Positions 22,735-31,038 of a stretch of DNA of 39,847 nucleotides are shown piece by piece. Numbering within the stretch: position 1 is the stretch's first letter; every line of letters starts with the position of its first letter. This stretch comes from Chloroflexota bacterium (lineage in GTDB: Bacteria; Chloroflexota; Dormibacteria; Dormibacterales; Dormibacteraceae), in contig VBHJ01000012.1 of NCBI GenBank assembly GCA_005887685.1, positions 1 through 39,847 on the forward strand, written 5' to 3'. Made by a program: the position numbers and the translations under genes. Below the pieces are notes generated by a model. The model did no database searches. It was not told where the DNA came from and saw nothing but the letters and a program-made list of their open reading frames with translations.

Positions 22735-25229
22735 AAAGGCGCAACTACATCACGACGTTCGCGGCCGAGGCGGTCGTGATCGCCAGCTACCTTCTTGCCT
22801 TCCGGCTGGTGGCGGCCTTCGACGGCACCCAGGGCTTCGGCGAATACTCGCTCTCCCGCCGAACGCTCTCGCTCCTGATGCCGCTTGCCGTGCTGGGGGT
22901 CGACCTGGGGATCGCGCGCTACGTCGCTTACGCCGAGGCCGAGAAGTCCGGAAAGTCGCCCAGCTTCGCCGCCGCCTCCGTGATCGTGCTCGCCGCCGGG
23001 GTCGGTGTGGTCAGCGGCGTGCTGGTGGCGGCGTCAGGTTTCTGGAGCCAGGTCTTCTTCGGATCGCCGGCCTATTCGAGCCTCGTGCTTGCGCTTCCCC
23101 CACTTCTTGCCGGCGCGGGCCTGCACACGCTTGCCTTCGGGTACCTGCGAGGGCTCGATCGCATCCAGGAAGCCAACGTCCTGATGGCGATCAACATGGG
23201 CCTGCTTCCGCTGGCTGCGATCGTCGCGTTCCACGGCTCGGTTCTGGCCATCCTCGACGCGATGGGGATTGGCATGACGCTGGTCGCGGGCGCTGTCCTC
23301 GTTCGCCTTCCCCTCCGCTTCGCCGACCTCAAGGACAGGCTGCGCGTGCTGCTGCGTTTCGGCATCCCGCGCATGCCCGGCGACTTTTTCTCGCTGCTGC
23401 TGTTCGCGATGCCCGGCATCCTGGTCGCGCACTCCGCGGACATCCGCGTCGCCGGCATCGTCGCTTTCGGGGTTGCGGCCGTGAGCATGATCGGCTCGAG
23501 TCTCACGCCGGTCAGCTTCGTGCTGCTGCCGGTGGCCGCTCGACTGCTGGCCGCCGGCAAGGTGAGGCAGCTGCGCTCGGAGGTGGTCGACGTCGTGGGG
23601 ATCACGCTCGCCGGCTCGCTGGTGCTTGTCGTGCTGCTGGAAGTGTTCGCCGGTCCGATCGTCGCCATCTACCTCGGCCCGAGCTTCAGCAGCGGCGTCG
23701 ACGTCTTGAGATTGACCCTCATCGGGGCGCTGCCGTGGGCGGCTTACATCACGCTCCGAAGCGTGATCGACGCGCGCCACGTGACGCCGATCAACGCGCG
23801 CAACCTGGCCATCTCTTTCGTGTTCGCCGTGGCGCTGGCGTTCGGCCTGCAGCGCGTCGCGGATTCCACGACCGCCGCCGTGCTGTCGTTCGTGCTCGCG
23901 CTCTGGCTCCTCGCGGCACTGACCATGCTCGAGGCGAACCGGGTGGCCAACATCCTGGGCTACCCGATCGACACCAGCGTTCGAGGCCTGGTGCGTCTGG
24001 GCATGCTCGCGGCTTTGCCTGTGGTGATCGTGGTCAGCTCACCGCAACGTCCCGCACTCGCGCTGGTGATCTCGTTCGGCTACGTGGTCCTCGCATTGAC
24101 GCAGCTGCGTTTCAGCCGGACCAACAAGCTGATGCTGGCCTACGTCGGCGCTGTCGCGCTGTGGATGACCATCTCGTGGCTGCGGACGAAATATCTCCTC
24201 CACCTCGACGACGCACAGCTGAGCTACGGAACCTCGAAGTACACCTACTTCGTCTTCATAGTTCTCCCGCTCGCCGCGGCGGTGGCGATGGTCGTCGACC
24301 GCGCGGAGGATGCATGGCCCATCGCCGCGGCTCAGCTTGCGATCGGCGCCGTGATCGGACTGATCACCGTCGCCCTGCTGGGCGACAAGATCCTCGGAGC
24401 AGATCGCTACTCCTGGCAGGGTGACCTCATCGCGCTCGCCACGTTGATCGCCGTGCAGCCCTGGCTGGTGAAAAACGTCTGGGCCTCCGGTGCGATCGGC
24501 GTGCTCGGGGTCGGCGGGATCATGTTCGCGGGAGCGCGCCAGTCGTTGGTTGCGTTTGGCCTGGCCCTGGTGCTTTCGGCCGCGTACTGGGCGTTGTCGA
24601 GGTACGTACGGGAAACGCGGGGCAAGCCGAGTGCCCTGCGCATCGCGGTTGCCAACCGGTACGTCGCGCTGCCCCTGGTCCTGCTCGTCCTGACCGGCGG
24701 CGCGATCGCGGTCACCTATCACTGGACTCCGACCAGCTACTGCTACTGCATCACCGATCGCCTGATCAGCCTCGAGGGCAATGCCGGCGACCGCGACAAG
24801 ATGCTGTACCGGGCTGTCGGCCTGCTCGGGGAGGATCCGGTCCTTGGCAGCGGGCTCGGATCGTTCGCGGGCTCCGTGCCGATGTCCTTGAGCAAAGGCA
24901 ACTTCTATCAGTACCCCCACAACGTGCCCCTCGAGGTGGCGTCCGAGACGGGATTGATCGGTTTCTTGCTTGTCTTCGGACCGCTGGTGTGGGGCTGGCT
25001 GTCCCTCTTGTGGGCGGGCATCCAGCGGGCATCGCCGGCGATCGCCGGCGTGATGATGATCGTGACCGTGTTCTTCACGGTCTCGAACCTGAGCGGCGAC
25101 ATTCCGAGCGATCGCGGGCTGTGGGTCTTCGGCGTCCTCGCCTTGAAGCTGGGCATCGACGCCATGGGGCTGCGCGTGACCGCGCCGAACAAGTCCCCCA
25201 CCGGGATCGAGGTGGCGCCCGCATCCTGA
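22731..25229 (+). CDS. Wzx-like flippase fused to O-antigen ligase/Wzy-like polymerase
   Basis: An 832-residue membrane protein in one uninterrupted frame. The first part (about 1-410) is a MOP-superfamily flippase: GFGEYSLSRRTLSLLMPLAVLG, LRFGIPRMPGDFFSL and YLGPSFSSGVDVLRL are typical. The second part (about 420-820) has the O-antigen ligase/polymerase pattern: SWLRTKYLLHL, YSWQGDLIALATL, GSGLGSFAGSVP, YPHNVPLEVASETGLIGFLL and LSGDIPSDRGLW. Flipping and polymerisation or ligation are normally done by two proteins, so a fusion is unusual. The next gene is a free-standing paralog of the second part. GTG 22731 overlaps the GT4 stop. No frameshift or stop is visible at the junction. Confidence 0.87.
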   Translation: MKRRNYITTFAAEAVVIASYLLAFRLVAAFDGTQGFGEYSLSRRTLSLLMPLAVLGVDLGIARYVAYAEAEKSGKSPSFAAASVIVLAAGVGVVSGVLVAASGFWSQVFFGSPAYSSLVLALPPLLAGAGLHTLAFGYLRGLDRIQEANVLMAINMGLLPLAAIVAFHGSVLAILDAMGIGMTLVAGAVLVRLPLRFADLKDRLRVLLRFGIPRMPGDFFSLLLFAMPGILVAHSADIRVAGIVAFGVAAVSMIGSSLTPVSFVLLPVAARLLAAGKVRQLRSEVVDVVGITLAGSLVLVVLLEVFAGPIVAIYLGPSFSSGVDVLRLTLIGALPWAAYITLRSVIDARHVTPINARNLAISFVFAVALAFGLQRVADSTTAAVLSFVLALWLLAALTMLEANRVANILGYPIDTSVRGLVRLGMLAALPVVIVVSSPQRPALALVISFGYVVLALTQLRFSRTNKLMLAYVGAVALWMTISWLRTKYLLHLDDAQLSYGTSKYTYFVFIVLPLAAAVAMVVDRAEDAWPIAAAQLAIGAVIGLITVALLGDKILGADRYSWQGDLIALATLIAVQPWLVKNVWASGAIGVLGVGGIMFAGARQSLVAFGLALVLSAAYWALSRYVRETRGKPSALRIAVANRYVALPLVLLVLTGGAIAVTYHWTPTSYCYCITDRLISLEGNAGDRDKMLYRAVGLLGEDPVLGSGLGSFAGSVPMSLSKGNFYQYPHNVPLEVASETGLIGFLLVFGPLVWGWLSLLWAGIQRASPAIAGVMMIVTVFFTVSNLSGDIPSDRGLWVFGVLALKLGIDAMGLRVTAPNKSPTGIEVAPAS

Positions 25230-25257
25230 GGCGTTTTACCAATGGGCTCTTGAGCAA

Positions 25258-26583
25258 TTGAGCTCGTTTTCAAGGCGCCGGCTGCGATTCGACCTGGCGG
25301 GACGCTGGCCTCACACATGGCCAATGCACCCGGTTCGCGTCGTCATGCTTGCCGCCCTGCCGCTTGCGGTCCTGGCGGGCTCGCCGCAACGGGTGGGCCT
25401 CTCGGCGGTGATCGCGGCCACGTATATGGTCGCGGCGGTCATCACCAGCCGAGGCCGGCGCATCGACCGCGTGCTTGTCGCGTACGCCGGCCTGGTCGCG
25501 GCGTGGATGGCGCTTTCGTGGCTGCGCACGACATTCCTCCTGGACCTGCGGCCTGACCAGCTCAGTTATGCGAATTCGAAGACCGCCTACTTCGTCCTCA
25601 TCGTGCTGCCGATGGCCGCGGCGGTGGCCCTGATGGTCGAGCGAGCAGAGGCCATATGGCCGGCGGCCATCATGCAGATCGCGATCGGCGCGGGCGTCGC
25701 CGCCCTGACGGTGGTCCTGATGGGCGAGCGATTTCTGGGTGCGCAGCGATATTCCTGGCAGGGAGACCTGGTTGCGCTCGGGACCGTGCTGGCGATCCAG
25801 CCATGGCCCATCCAGCGATTAAAAGCCTCCGCCATCCTCGGAGTGCTCGGCGTTTTCGGCATCGGGCTCGCAGGTTCCAGGCAAGCGGTCGCCGCGGCGA
25901 TCGCGGCGATGCTCGTGTCAGCGGCTTTCTGGGGCGCGTCCCGATTTCACAGCGCTGCGCGGCATCGCTTGCGATTCGCATTGGCCGGTCGCTACGTGCT
26001 GCTGCCGCTGGCGCTTGTGGTGCTGCTCGTGGGCTACATCGCCATCACGTATGCGGGCGACCTCGGATTCCACCTGACCTGGGCCGGCATCGCGCGCGGC
26101 GGCGGCTCCACGAGCTGCAACTGCGTGTCGGACCGGCTGATCAGTCTCGAGGCCAGCCCCGGCGACCGCGACAAGTTGCTCCTGCGCGGCGTGCAGCTCT
26201 TCGCGTCGCACCCGATCCTCGGTGCCGGACTCGGTTCGTTCGCCGGAGTGATACCCGACTCGCTGCAACCCGGGCACTTCTATGAATACCCGCACAACGT
26301 GCTGCTCGAGGTCGCGTCGGAGACGGGCATCGTCGGCCTGCTGCTGGTCATGGGACCTCTCGCGATGGGTTGGGCGGCGCTGTTCTGGAAAGGCATACAG
26401 ACTGCATCAGCATCGATCGCCGGCATCCTGATGTTCGTGGCCGTCTTCTTCACCGTGGCCAACCTGAGCGGCGACATCCCGAGCGAGCGCGGGCTCTGGA
26501 TCTTCGGCATCGTGGCGTTCAAGCTCGGCGTTGACGCCGTCCGCGTCGGTAGGGAGCAGGAGGTCGTGCCCAAGGCGGCTTGA
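25258..26583 (+). CDS. O-antigen ligase/Wzy-like polymerase, paralog of the C-terminal half of the preceding fusion
   Basis: A membrane protein of up to 441 residues that aligns by eye with residues about 410-815 of the preceding fusion: MLAALPLAVLA, SWLRTTFLLDL, YSWQGDLVALGTVLAIQPW, SDRLISLEASPGDRDKL, GAGLGSFAGVIP, YPHNVLLEVASETGIVGLLL and LSGDIPSERGLWIFG. The loop His of PHN and the Arg residues shared with the Wzy/WaaL group are present. TTG 25258 is the longest start; ATG 25324 (419 residues) fits the beginning of the alignment better. It lies 28 bases after the fusion gene. Polymerase and ligase cannot be told apart by sequence. Confidence 0.85.
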   Translation: MSSFSRRRLRFDLAGRWPHTWPMHPVRVVMLAALPLAVLAGSPQRVGLSAVIAATYMVAAVITSRGRRIDRVLVAYAGLVAAWMALSWLRTTFLLDLRPDQLSYANSKTAYFVLIVLPMAAAVALMVERAEAIWPAAIMQIAIGAGVAALTVVLMGERFLGAQRYSWQGDLVALGTVLAIQPWPIQRLKASAILGVLGVFGIGLAGSRQAVAAAIAAMLVSAAFWGASRFHSAARHRLRFALAGRYVLLPLALVVLLVGYIAITYAGDLGFHLTWAGIARGGGSTSCNCVSDRLISLEASPGDRDKLLLRGVQLFASHPILGAGLGSFAGVIPDSLQPGHFYEYPHNVLLEVASETGIVGLLLVMGPLAMGWAALFWKGIQTASASIAGILMFVAVFFTVANLSGDIPSERGLWIFGIVAFKLGVDAVRVGREQEVVPKAA

Positions 26584-26594
26584 ACCGAGGGCGG

Positions 26595-26622
26595 TTGGAT
26601 CGAGGGGCCGATTTGCGACACT
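26595..26622 (+). promoter_or_regulatory. possible promoter of the 26630-33506 operon
   Basis: TTGGAT at 26595-26600 and GACACT at 26617-26622, spacer 16, end seven bases before ATG 26630. This would again give a nearly leaderless transcript. The -10 is weak. Confidence 0.3.
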
Positions 26623-26629
26623 CTTACTG

Positions 26630-28519
26630 ATGAGCTGGCTGGCCCGCAGGGCCCGCGCCTTCCTTCGCTACGGACCCGGCTTCGCGATCGAGGTCGCGAT
26701 CTTCTGGGTCATGCTCGAGGCATTCCAGCAGCTGAACTACGGCGGCCGCATCATCACCGGCCCCCAGTCGCGCAGGATCCTCCTCCTCTCCGTGATCTTC
26801 GTCGTGCTCGCTCTCGGCGCCGCGGAGGCGCGGTTCGGCCTCTATCGCCGGATCTGGAAGGTGGCCGGAATTCACGATGCGATCGCGACCGGATTCGCGG
26901 TGATCGAAGCCTCGCTGCTGATCACTCTCGCCAACTGGGCACTGCCCGGCGACTACAGGGTCTTCCGCCTGGCTGTCCCGCTCCTCGCTGCGCCCGCGGC
27001 CCTGATGGGGATCGGGATCTTCCGCCTGCTGCCGCGATTGCTCTCCCGCTCGCGGGCCGAGGGGAGCCGGCTCCTGATCGTCGCCTCGTCCGCCTCTCAC
27101 CCTGCCGTGAAGGAGCTGGTCCAGTCGCCGGGGCCGGAGTGGCAGGCGGTGGCCATCGTGAGCCTGGACCCACGGCAGCAGAACCACACCGTGCTCGGGG
27201 TGCCGGTGATCGGCCACTCCGACAACCTGGCCCACCTCCTGAAGGCGAGCGAGGCCGCCGGCGTGGCGTTCGTGCTCGACCGAGACTCGGAGCCGCGGGA
27301 CAAGGAGATGTTCAACGTGAGCCTGCAGGCGGGGCTCCCGCTCTTCATCGTGCCCGGCGCCGACCACTGGTTCCGGCGCCACGGCGGCGCCCGGCTGCGC
27401 CAGCTGTCGGCGGACGACCTGGTCGGGCGGACGCATCGGGAGCTCGAGGTCGAGCAGGCGCGCGAGCAGGTGGCCGGCAAGACGGTGCTGGTGACCGGCG
27501 CCGCCGGCTCGATCGGTTCCGAGCTGAGCCGCCTCCTGTCCGGCCTCGCGCCGCAAAGGCTGGTGCTCCTCGACAACAACGAGAGCGGGCTGTTCGACAT
27601 CGCCGAAGAGCTGCGCATGCGCATGTCGATCGAGGTCCGCGAGGCGCTGATCTCGATCACCGACCGCGAGCCCCTCCTGCAGCTGATGGCGGAGGAGCGG
27701 CCAGACGTCGTTTTCCACGCCGCCGCCTACAAGCACGTTCCGATGCTGGAGGCGTACCCGGCCCAGGCCGTGCTGACGAACGTGATCGGCACCTACAACA
27801 CCATCCGGTGCGCCGAAGCAGCCGGGGTCAAGACCTTCGTATTGATCTCCACTGACAAGGCCGTTGCGCGTTATTCCGTTATGGGCTGCACCAAGCGCCT
27901 GTGCGAACAGATGATCCTGGGCCGCGAGGGCAGCATGGACTGCTGGGCGGTCAGGTTCGGCAACGTGGTCGGAAGCCGCGGCAGCGTCGTGCCCCTGTTC
28001 GAGCGGCAGATCGAGATGGGCGGCCCGGTGACGATCACGCACCAGGAGATGACGCGCTACATGATGACCATTCGCGAGGCGGTGTCTCTCGTCATCAAGA
28101 CGCTGAACGTCGCCAAGCCCGGGCATGTCTACATGCTCGACATGGGCGAGCCGATGAAGATCGTCAGCCTCGCCGAGGCGCTGGTCCGGGCACGTGGCTT
28201 GCGCCCGGGCGAGGACATCGAGATCGTCTACACCGGCCTGCGACCTGGGGAGCGGCTGCACGAGGAGCTGCTGGGGCCGGACGAGGGATCGCGGCCCACC
28301 GACCACCCCGCGATCATGGAGGTGGTTTCGCCGAACACATTCAGCCCTGAAGACCTCGATTGGACAGTCACGCGGCTCGAGGAGCTCGCCACAGAGGGCC
28401 GCACCGACGACCTGGTCCGCGCGCTGAAGACTGCGGCCAGCGACCACCCGCCCCGACGGCCGGAAGAGCCACGCATCGAGCGGAGGCGGGAGGGAGGACG
28501 GATCGCCGATGTCCCGTAG
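26630..28519 (+). CDS. membrane-bound NDP-sugar 4,6-dehydratase (FlaA1/CapD/WbpM type)
   Basis: A 629-residue enzyme with about four N-terminal membrane helices (to about residue 130), a small CoA-binding-like Rossmann domain, and a C-terminal SDR domain from about 285. VLVTGAAGSIGSELSR binds NAD(P). STDKAV at 407-412 and Met418/Lys422 in VMGCTK replace the usual Tyr-x3-Lys, as in UDP-GlcNAc 4,6-dehydratases. YKHVPMLEA and FGNVVGSRGSVVPLFERQI are family blocks. It makes a 4-keto-6-deoxy NDP-sugar, the natural substrate for the aminotransferase encoded at 31028. ATG 26630 is chosen because the first helix starts there. Its end overlaps the next gene by 11 bases. Confidence 0.92.
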   Translation: MSWLARRARAFLRYGPGFAIEVAIFWVMLEAFQQLNYGGRIITGPQSRRILLLSVIFVVLALGAAEARFGLYRRIWKVAGIHDAIATGFAVIEASLLITLANWALPGDYRVFRLAVPLLAAPAALMGIGIFRLLPRLLSRSRAEGSRLLIVASSASHPAVKELVQSPGPEWQAVAIVSLDPRQQNHTVLGVPVIGHSDNLAHLLKASEAAGVAFVLDRDSEPRDKEMFNVSLQAGLPLFIVPGADHWFRRHGGARLRQLSADDLVGRTHRELEVEQAREQVAGKTVLVTGAAGSIGSELSRLLSGLAPQRLVLLDNNESGLFDIAEELRMRMSIEVREALISITDREPLLQLMAEERPDVVFHAAAYKHVPMLEAYPAQAVLTNVIGTYNTIRCAEAAGVKTFVLISTDKAVARYSVMGCTKRLCEQMILGREGSMDCWAVRFGNVVGSRGSVVPLFERQIEMGGPVTITHQEMTRYMMTIREAVSLVIKTLNVAKPGHVYMLDMGEPMKIVSLAEALVRARGLRPGEDIEIVYTGLRPGERLHEELLGPDEGSRPTDHPAIMEVVSPNTFSPEDLDWTVTRLEELATEGRTDDLVRALKTAASDHPPRRPEEPRIERRREGGRIADVP

Positions 28520-29270
28520 CCACGCCCACGCCCACGCGAAGTCCTTTCGCTCCCCGCAGGAGCGCATGGTGGGAAAAGAGATCGAGAAGGTCTTCGATGG
28601 GTCCTCGGATTCCATCGAGGTGCGCCTCGAGAACTTCCCGAAGTACGTGCGCCGTCAACACCTCACCCGCCTGATCGCGCTGTACGAGCTGTTCAAGAAG
28701 GTCATCCCCGTCAAGGGCTCGATCGTCGAGTGCGGCGTGAATCGTGGCTTTGGATTGATGACCTGGGCCAAGCTGAGCGCGGTCCTCGAGCCGAACAACC
28801 TCACGCGCCGCATCTATGGCTTCGACACCTTCGACGGATTCCCCGCGATCTCGCTCCACGACCGAGCCGGACATGGCTGGGCCGAGCGAGGCGAGCTTCG
28901 CGCCGACTCCTACGAGGAGCTGGAGCGTCTGATCGAGCTTTACGACAAGGACCGTTTTCTGGGCCACATCCCCAAGGTCGAGCTGGTCCGCGGTGACGCG
29001 ACCGAGACGATTCCCGACTTCATGGAGGACCACCCTCACCTCGTGGTCAGCCTGCTGTTCCTGGACTTCGACCTATACGAGCCGACCAAGGCGGCGATCG
29101 ATGCGTTCGTCCCGCGCATGACGAGAGGCGCGATACTCGCGTTCGACGAGCTCGACAACCCGGTGTGGCCCGGCGAGACGCTGGCGCTGCTCGACACGCT
29201 CGGTATCGACAAGCTGCGGCTGGAGCGGCTCGAATTCGACCCCTACATCGCTTTTGTTAGCATTCCGTAG
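28509..29270 (+). CDS. TylF/MycF-family O-methyltransferase
   Basis: A 253-residue protein of the macrocin-O-methyltransferase (TylF) family, whose members methylate sugar hydroxyls and need a metal ion. Visible: SIVECGVNRGFGLMTWA (SAM site), IYGFDTFDGFP, RGDATETIPDF, SLLFLDFDLYEPTKAAI (the metal-binding Asp pair) and GAILAFDELDNPVWPGE. ATG 28509 follows GGAGG at 28493-28497 and overlaps the dehydratase by 11 bases. The stop is two bases before the transketolase start. Probable role: O-methylation of a deoxy- or aminosugar of the polysaccharide. Confidence 0.88.
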   Translation: MSRSHAHAHAKSFRSPQERMVGKEIEKVFDGSSDSIEVRLENFPKYVRRQHLTRLIALYELFKKVIPVKGSIVECGVNRGFGLMTWAKLSAVLEPNNLTRRIYGFDTFDGFPAISLHDRAGHGWAERGELRADSYEELERLIELYDKDRFLGHIPKVELVRGDATETIPDFMEDHPHLVVSLLFLDFDLYEPTKAAIDAFVPRMTRGAILAFDELDNPVWPGETLALLDTLGIDKLRLERLEFDPYIAFVSIP

Positions 29271-29272
29271 GC

Positions 29273-30100
29273 TTGAACAGCCGCGCCACAGAGGACGAGC
29301 TGCGCAGCGTCGCCCGCAAGCTGCGCTCCCACTCGCTGAGGATGATCAGCCAGGCCAAGACCTCTCACATCGGGTCGTGTCTTTCGGTCGCTGACATCCT
29401 GGCGGTGATGTATGGGCGCATCCTCCGCGTCGACCCGCGCCGCCCCGACTGGCCCGACCGCGACCGGCTGATCATGTCCAAGGGCCACGCCGCAGCCATC
29501 ACCTACGCCGCCGTCGCCGAGGCCGGGTTCATGCCGGCTGAGCGACTGGAGGGCTACGCGCGAAACGGCAGCCAGCTGTACGGCCACGTCACCCATGTCG
29601 GCGTGCCAGGGATCGAGTTCTCGAGCGGATCGCTGGGCCACGGGCTGCCGGTGGGGACCGGCATGGCGCTGGCCGGCAAGCGCGCCGGCGCGAAGTGGCG
29701 GGTATTCGTGGTCATGAGCGACGGCGAGCTCGATGAGGGCTCCAACTGGGAGGCAATCCTTTTCGCCGGCCACCACCAGCTCGACAACCTGACGATCGTC
29801 ATCGACTACAACAAGATCCAGAGCCTCGACGCGGTCGACAAGACGCTGCGCCTCGAACCGCTCGCGGACAAGTTCCGCGCGTTCGGCTGGTCCCCCCGCG
29901 AGGTCGACGGTCACGACGTGGCGGCGTTGAGCACTGCGCTCGAAGCCGTGCCGCTCGAGAAGGGCCGGCCGAGCGCGATCATCGCGCACACGATCAAGGG
30001 CAAGGGCGTGAGCTGGATGGAAGGCAAAGTCTTATGGCACTACCGCGCGCCGACCCCCGATGAGCTGGTCACCGCGCTGGCCGAGGTGGCGGCCTCATGA
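29273..30100 (+). CDS. transketolase-like N-terminal (TPP-binding) subunit
   Basis: A 275-residue split transketolase subunit. SKGHAAAITYA, SGSLGHGLPVGTGMA and the TPP/Mg site SDGELDEGSNWEA (149-161, Asn158 as metal ligand) are present; the first Gly of the usual GDG is Ser here. HTIKGKGVSWMEGK is the last conserved block. TTG 29273 starts two bases after the TylF stop, and the end overlaps the second subunit by four bases (ATGA). Because the pair sits between a 4,6-dehydratase and a DegT aminotransferase rather than with pentose phosphate genes, it probably serves sugar synthesis by transferring a two-carbon unit (inference). Confidence 0.9.
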   Translation: MNSRATEDELRSVARKLRSHSLRMISQAKTSHIGSCLSVADILAVMYGRILRVDPRRPDWPDRDRLIMSKGHAAAITYAAVAEAGFMPAERLEGYARNGSQLYGHVTHVGVPGIEFSSGSLGHGLPVGTGMALAGKRAGAKWRVFVVMSDGELDEGSNWEAILFAGHHQLDNLTIVIDYNKIQSLDAVDKTLRLEPLADKFRAFGWSPREVDGHDVAALSTALEAVPLEKGRPSAIIAHTIKGKGVSWMEGKVLWHYRAPTPDELVTALAEVAAS

Positions 30101-31038
30101 GGACGGCGTTCATCCAGACGCTCAACGAGCTCGCCGACAGAGACCCACGTGTCTGTCTTGTGGTGGGTGACCTTGGCTTCTCGGTGATCGAGGAGTTCGC
30201 GCAGAAGCACCCCGACCAGTTCGTCAACGCCGGGGTGTCGGAGCAGAACATGATCGGCCTGGCCGCCGGCATGGCGCTCACCGGCAAGATCGTCTTCACG
30301 TATTCGATTGGCAACTTCGCCACCCTGCGTTGCCTCGAACAGATTCGCAATGACGTTTGCTATCACCGCGCCAACGTGAAGGTGGTGGCGGTCGGCGGGG
30401 GCCTCGCCTACGGAAACCTGGGCGTCACGCACCACGCCTCCGAGGACGTCGCGATCATGCGCGCGCTGCCGAACATGGTGGTGGTCGCGCCCGGAGATCC
30501 TGTCGAGGCGCGACTGGCCACTCGAGCAGTGGTTGCGCTCGACGGTCCCGCTTACCTGCGGCTCGGCAAAGCCGGCGAGCCTCTCGTCCACGAGAACGAA
30601 CCGCCCTTCGAGCTGGGTCGTGCGATCACGCTGCGCGACGGCACCGACCTGACGCTGATTGCCTCGGGCGGAATGCTCGCCACCGCGGACAAGGTCGCGC
30701 GGACGCTGGCTGCCCAGAACCTGGGCGTTCGCCTCGTCAGCATGCACACGGTGAAGCCGATCGACAGGGAGGTCGTTGCCCGAGCGGCGGTAGAGACCGC
30801 CCACGTCTTCACCCTTGAAGAGCACAGCATCGAAGGCGGCCTGGGCGGCGCCGTGGCCGAGGTGATGGCCGAGCTCGACCCTGGACACGCACCGCTGAAG
30901 CGGATCGGCCTCCGGCCGGAATTCAACAAGACCGTCGGCGATCAGAATTACCTGAAGTCACTGCACGGGCTCGACGAGGAGTCAGTCTTGAAAACCATCC
31001 AGCAGATCATCGCAAGGAGCTACGGACGTGTCGGTTAG
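30097..31038 (+). CDS. transketolase-like C-terminal (pyrimidine-binding) subunit
   Basis: A 313-residue partner of the preceding subunit. It has FVNAGVSEQNMIGLAAGMA, with the Glu expected to activate TPP, then YSIGNFATLRCLEQIRND, GGGLAYGNLGVTHHASED and VVVAPGDPVEARLA. The C-terminal domain has LIASGGMLATADKVA and VFTLEEHSIEGGLGGAVAE. Lengths of both subunits match other split transketolases. It overlaps the aminotransferase gene by 11 bases. Confidence 0.9.
   Translation: MRTAFIQTLNELADRDPRVCLVVGDLGFSVIEEFAQKHPDQFVNAGVSEQNMIGLAAGMALTGKIVFTYSIGNFATLRCLEQIRNDVCYHRANVKVVAVGGGLAYGNLGVTHHASEDVAIMRALPNMVVVAPGDPVEARLATRAVVALDGPAYLRLGKAGEPLVHENEPPFELGRAITLRDGTDLTLIASGGMLATADKVARTLAAQNLGVRLVSMHTVKPIDREVVARAAVETAHVFTLEEHSIEGGLGGAVAEVMAELDPGHAPLKRIGLRPEFNKTVGDQNYLKSLHGLDEESVLKTIQQIIARSYGRVG
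31014..31019 (+). promoter_or_regulatory. strong Shine-Dalgarno site for the aminotransferase GTG start
   Basis: AAGGAG, eight bases before GTG 31028 and inside the transketolase gene. It confirms the GTG start, and shows that Shine-Dalgarno initiation is used inside operons while operon-leading genes lack it. Confidence 0.7.

Noticed and set aside
26624-28615. 663-codon open frame on the minus strand opposite the 4,6-dehydratase gene
   Set aside because: Low-complexity His/Arg/Gly/Asp-rich composition without motifs, a typical mirror of a high-GC gene. The plus strand gene has complete catalytic motifs.
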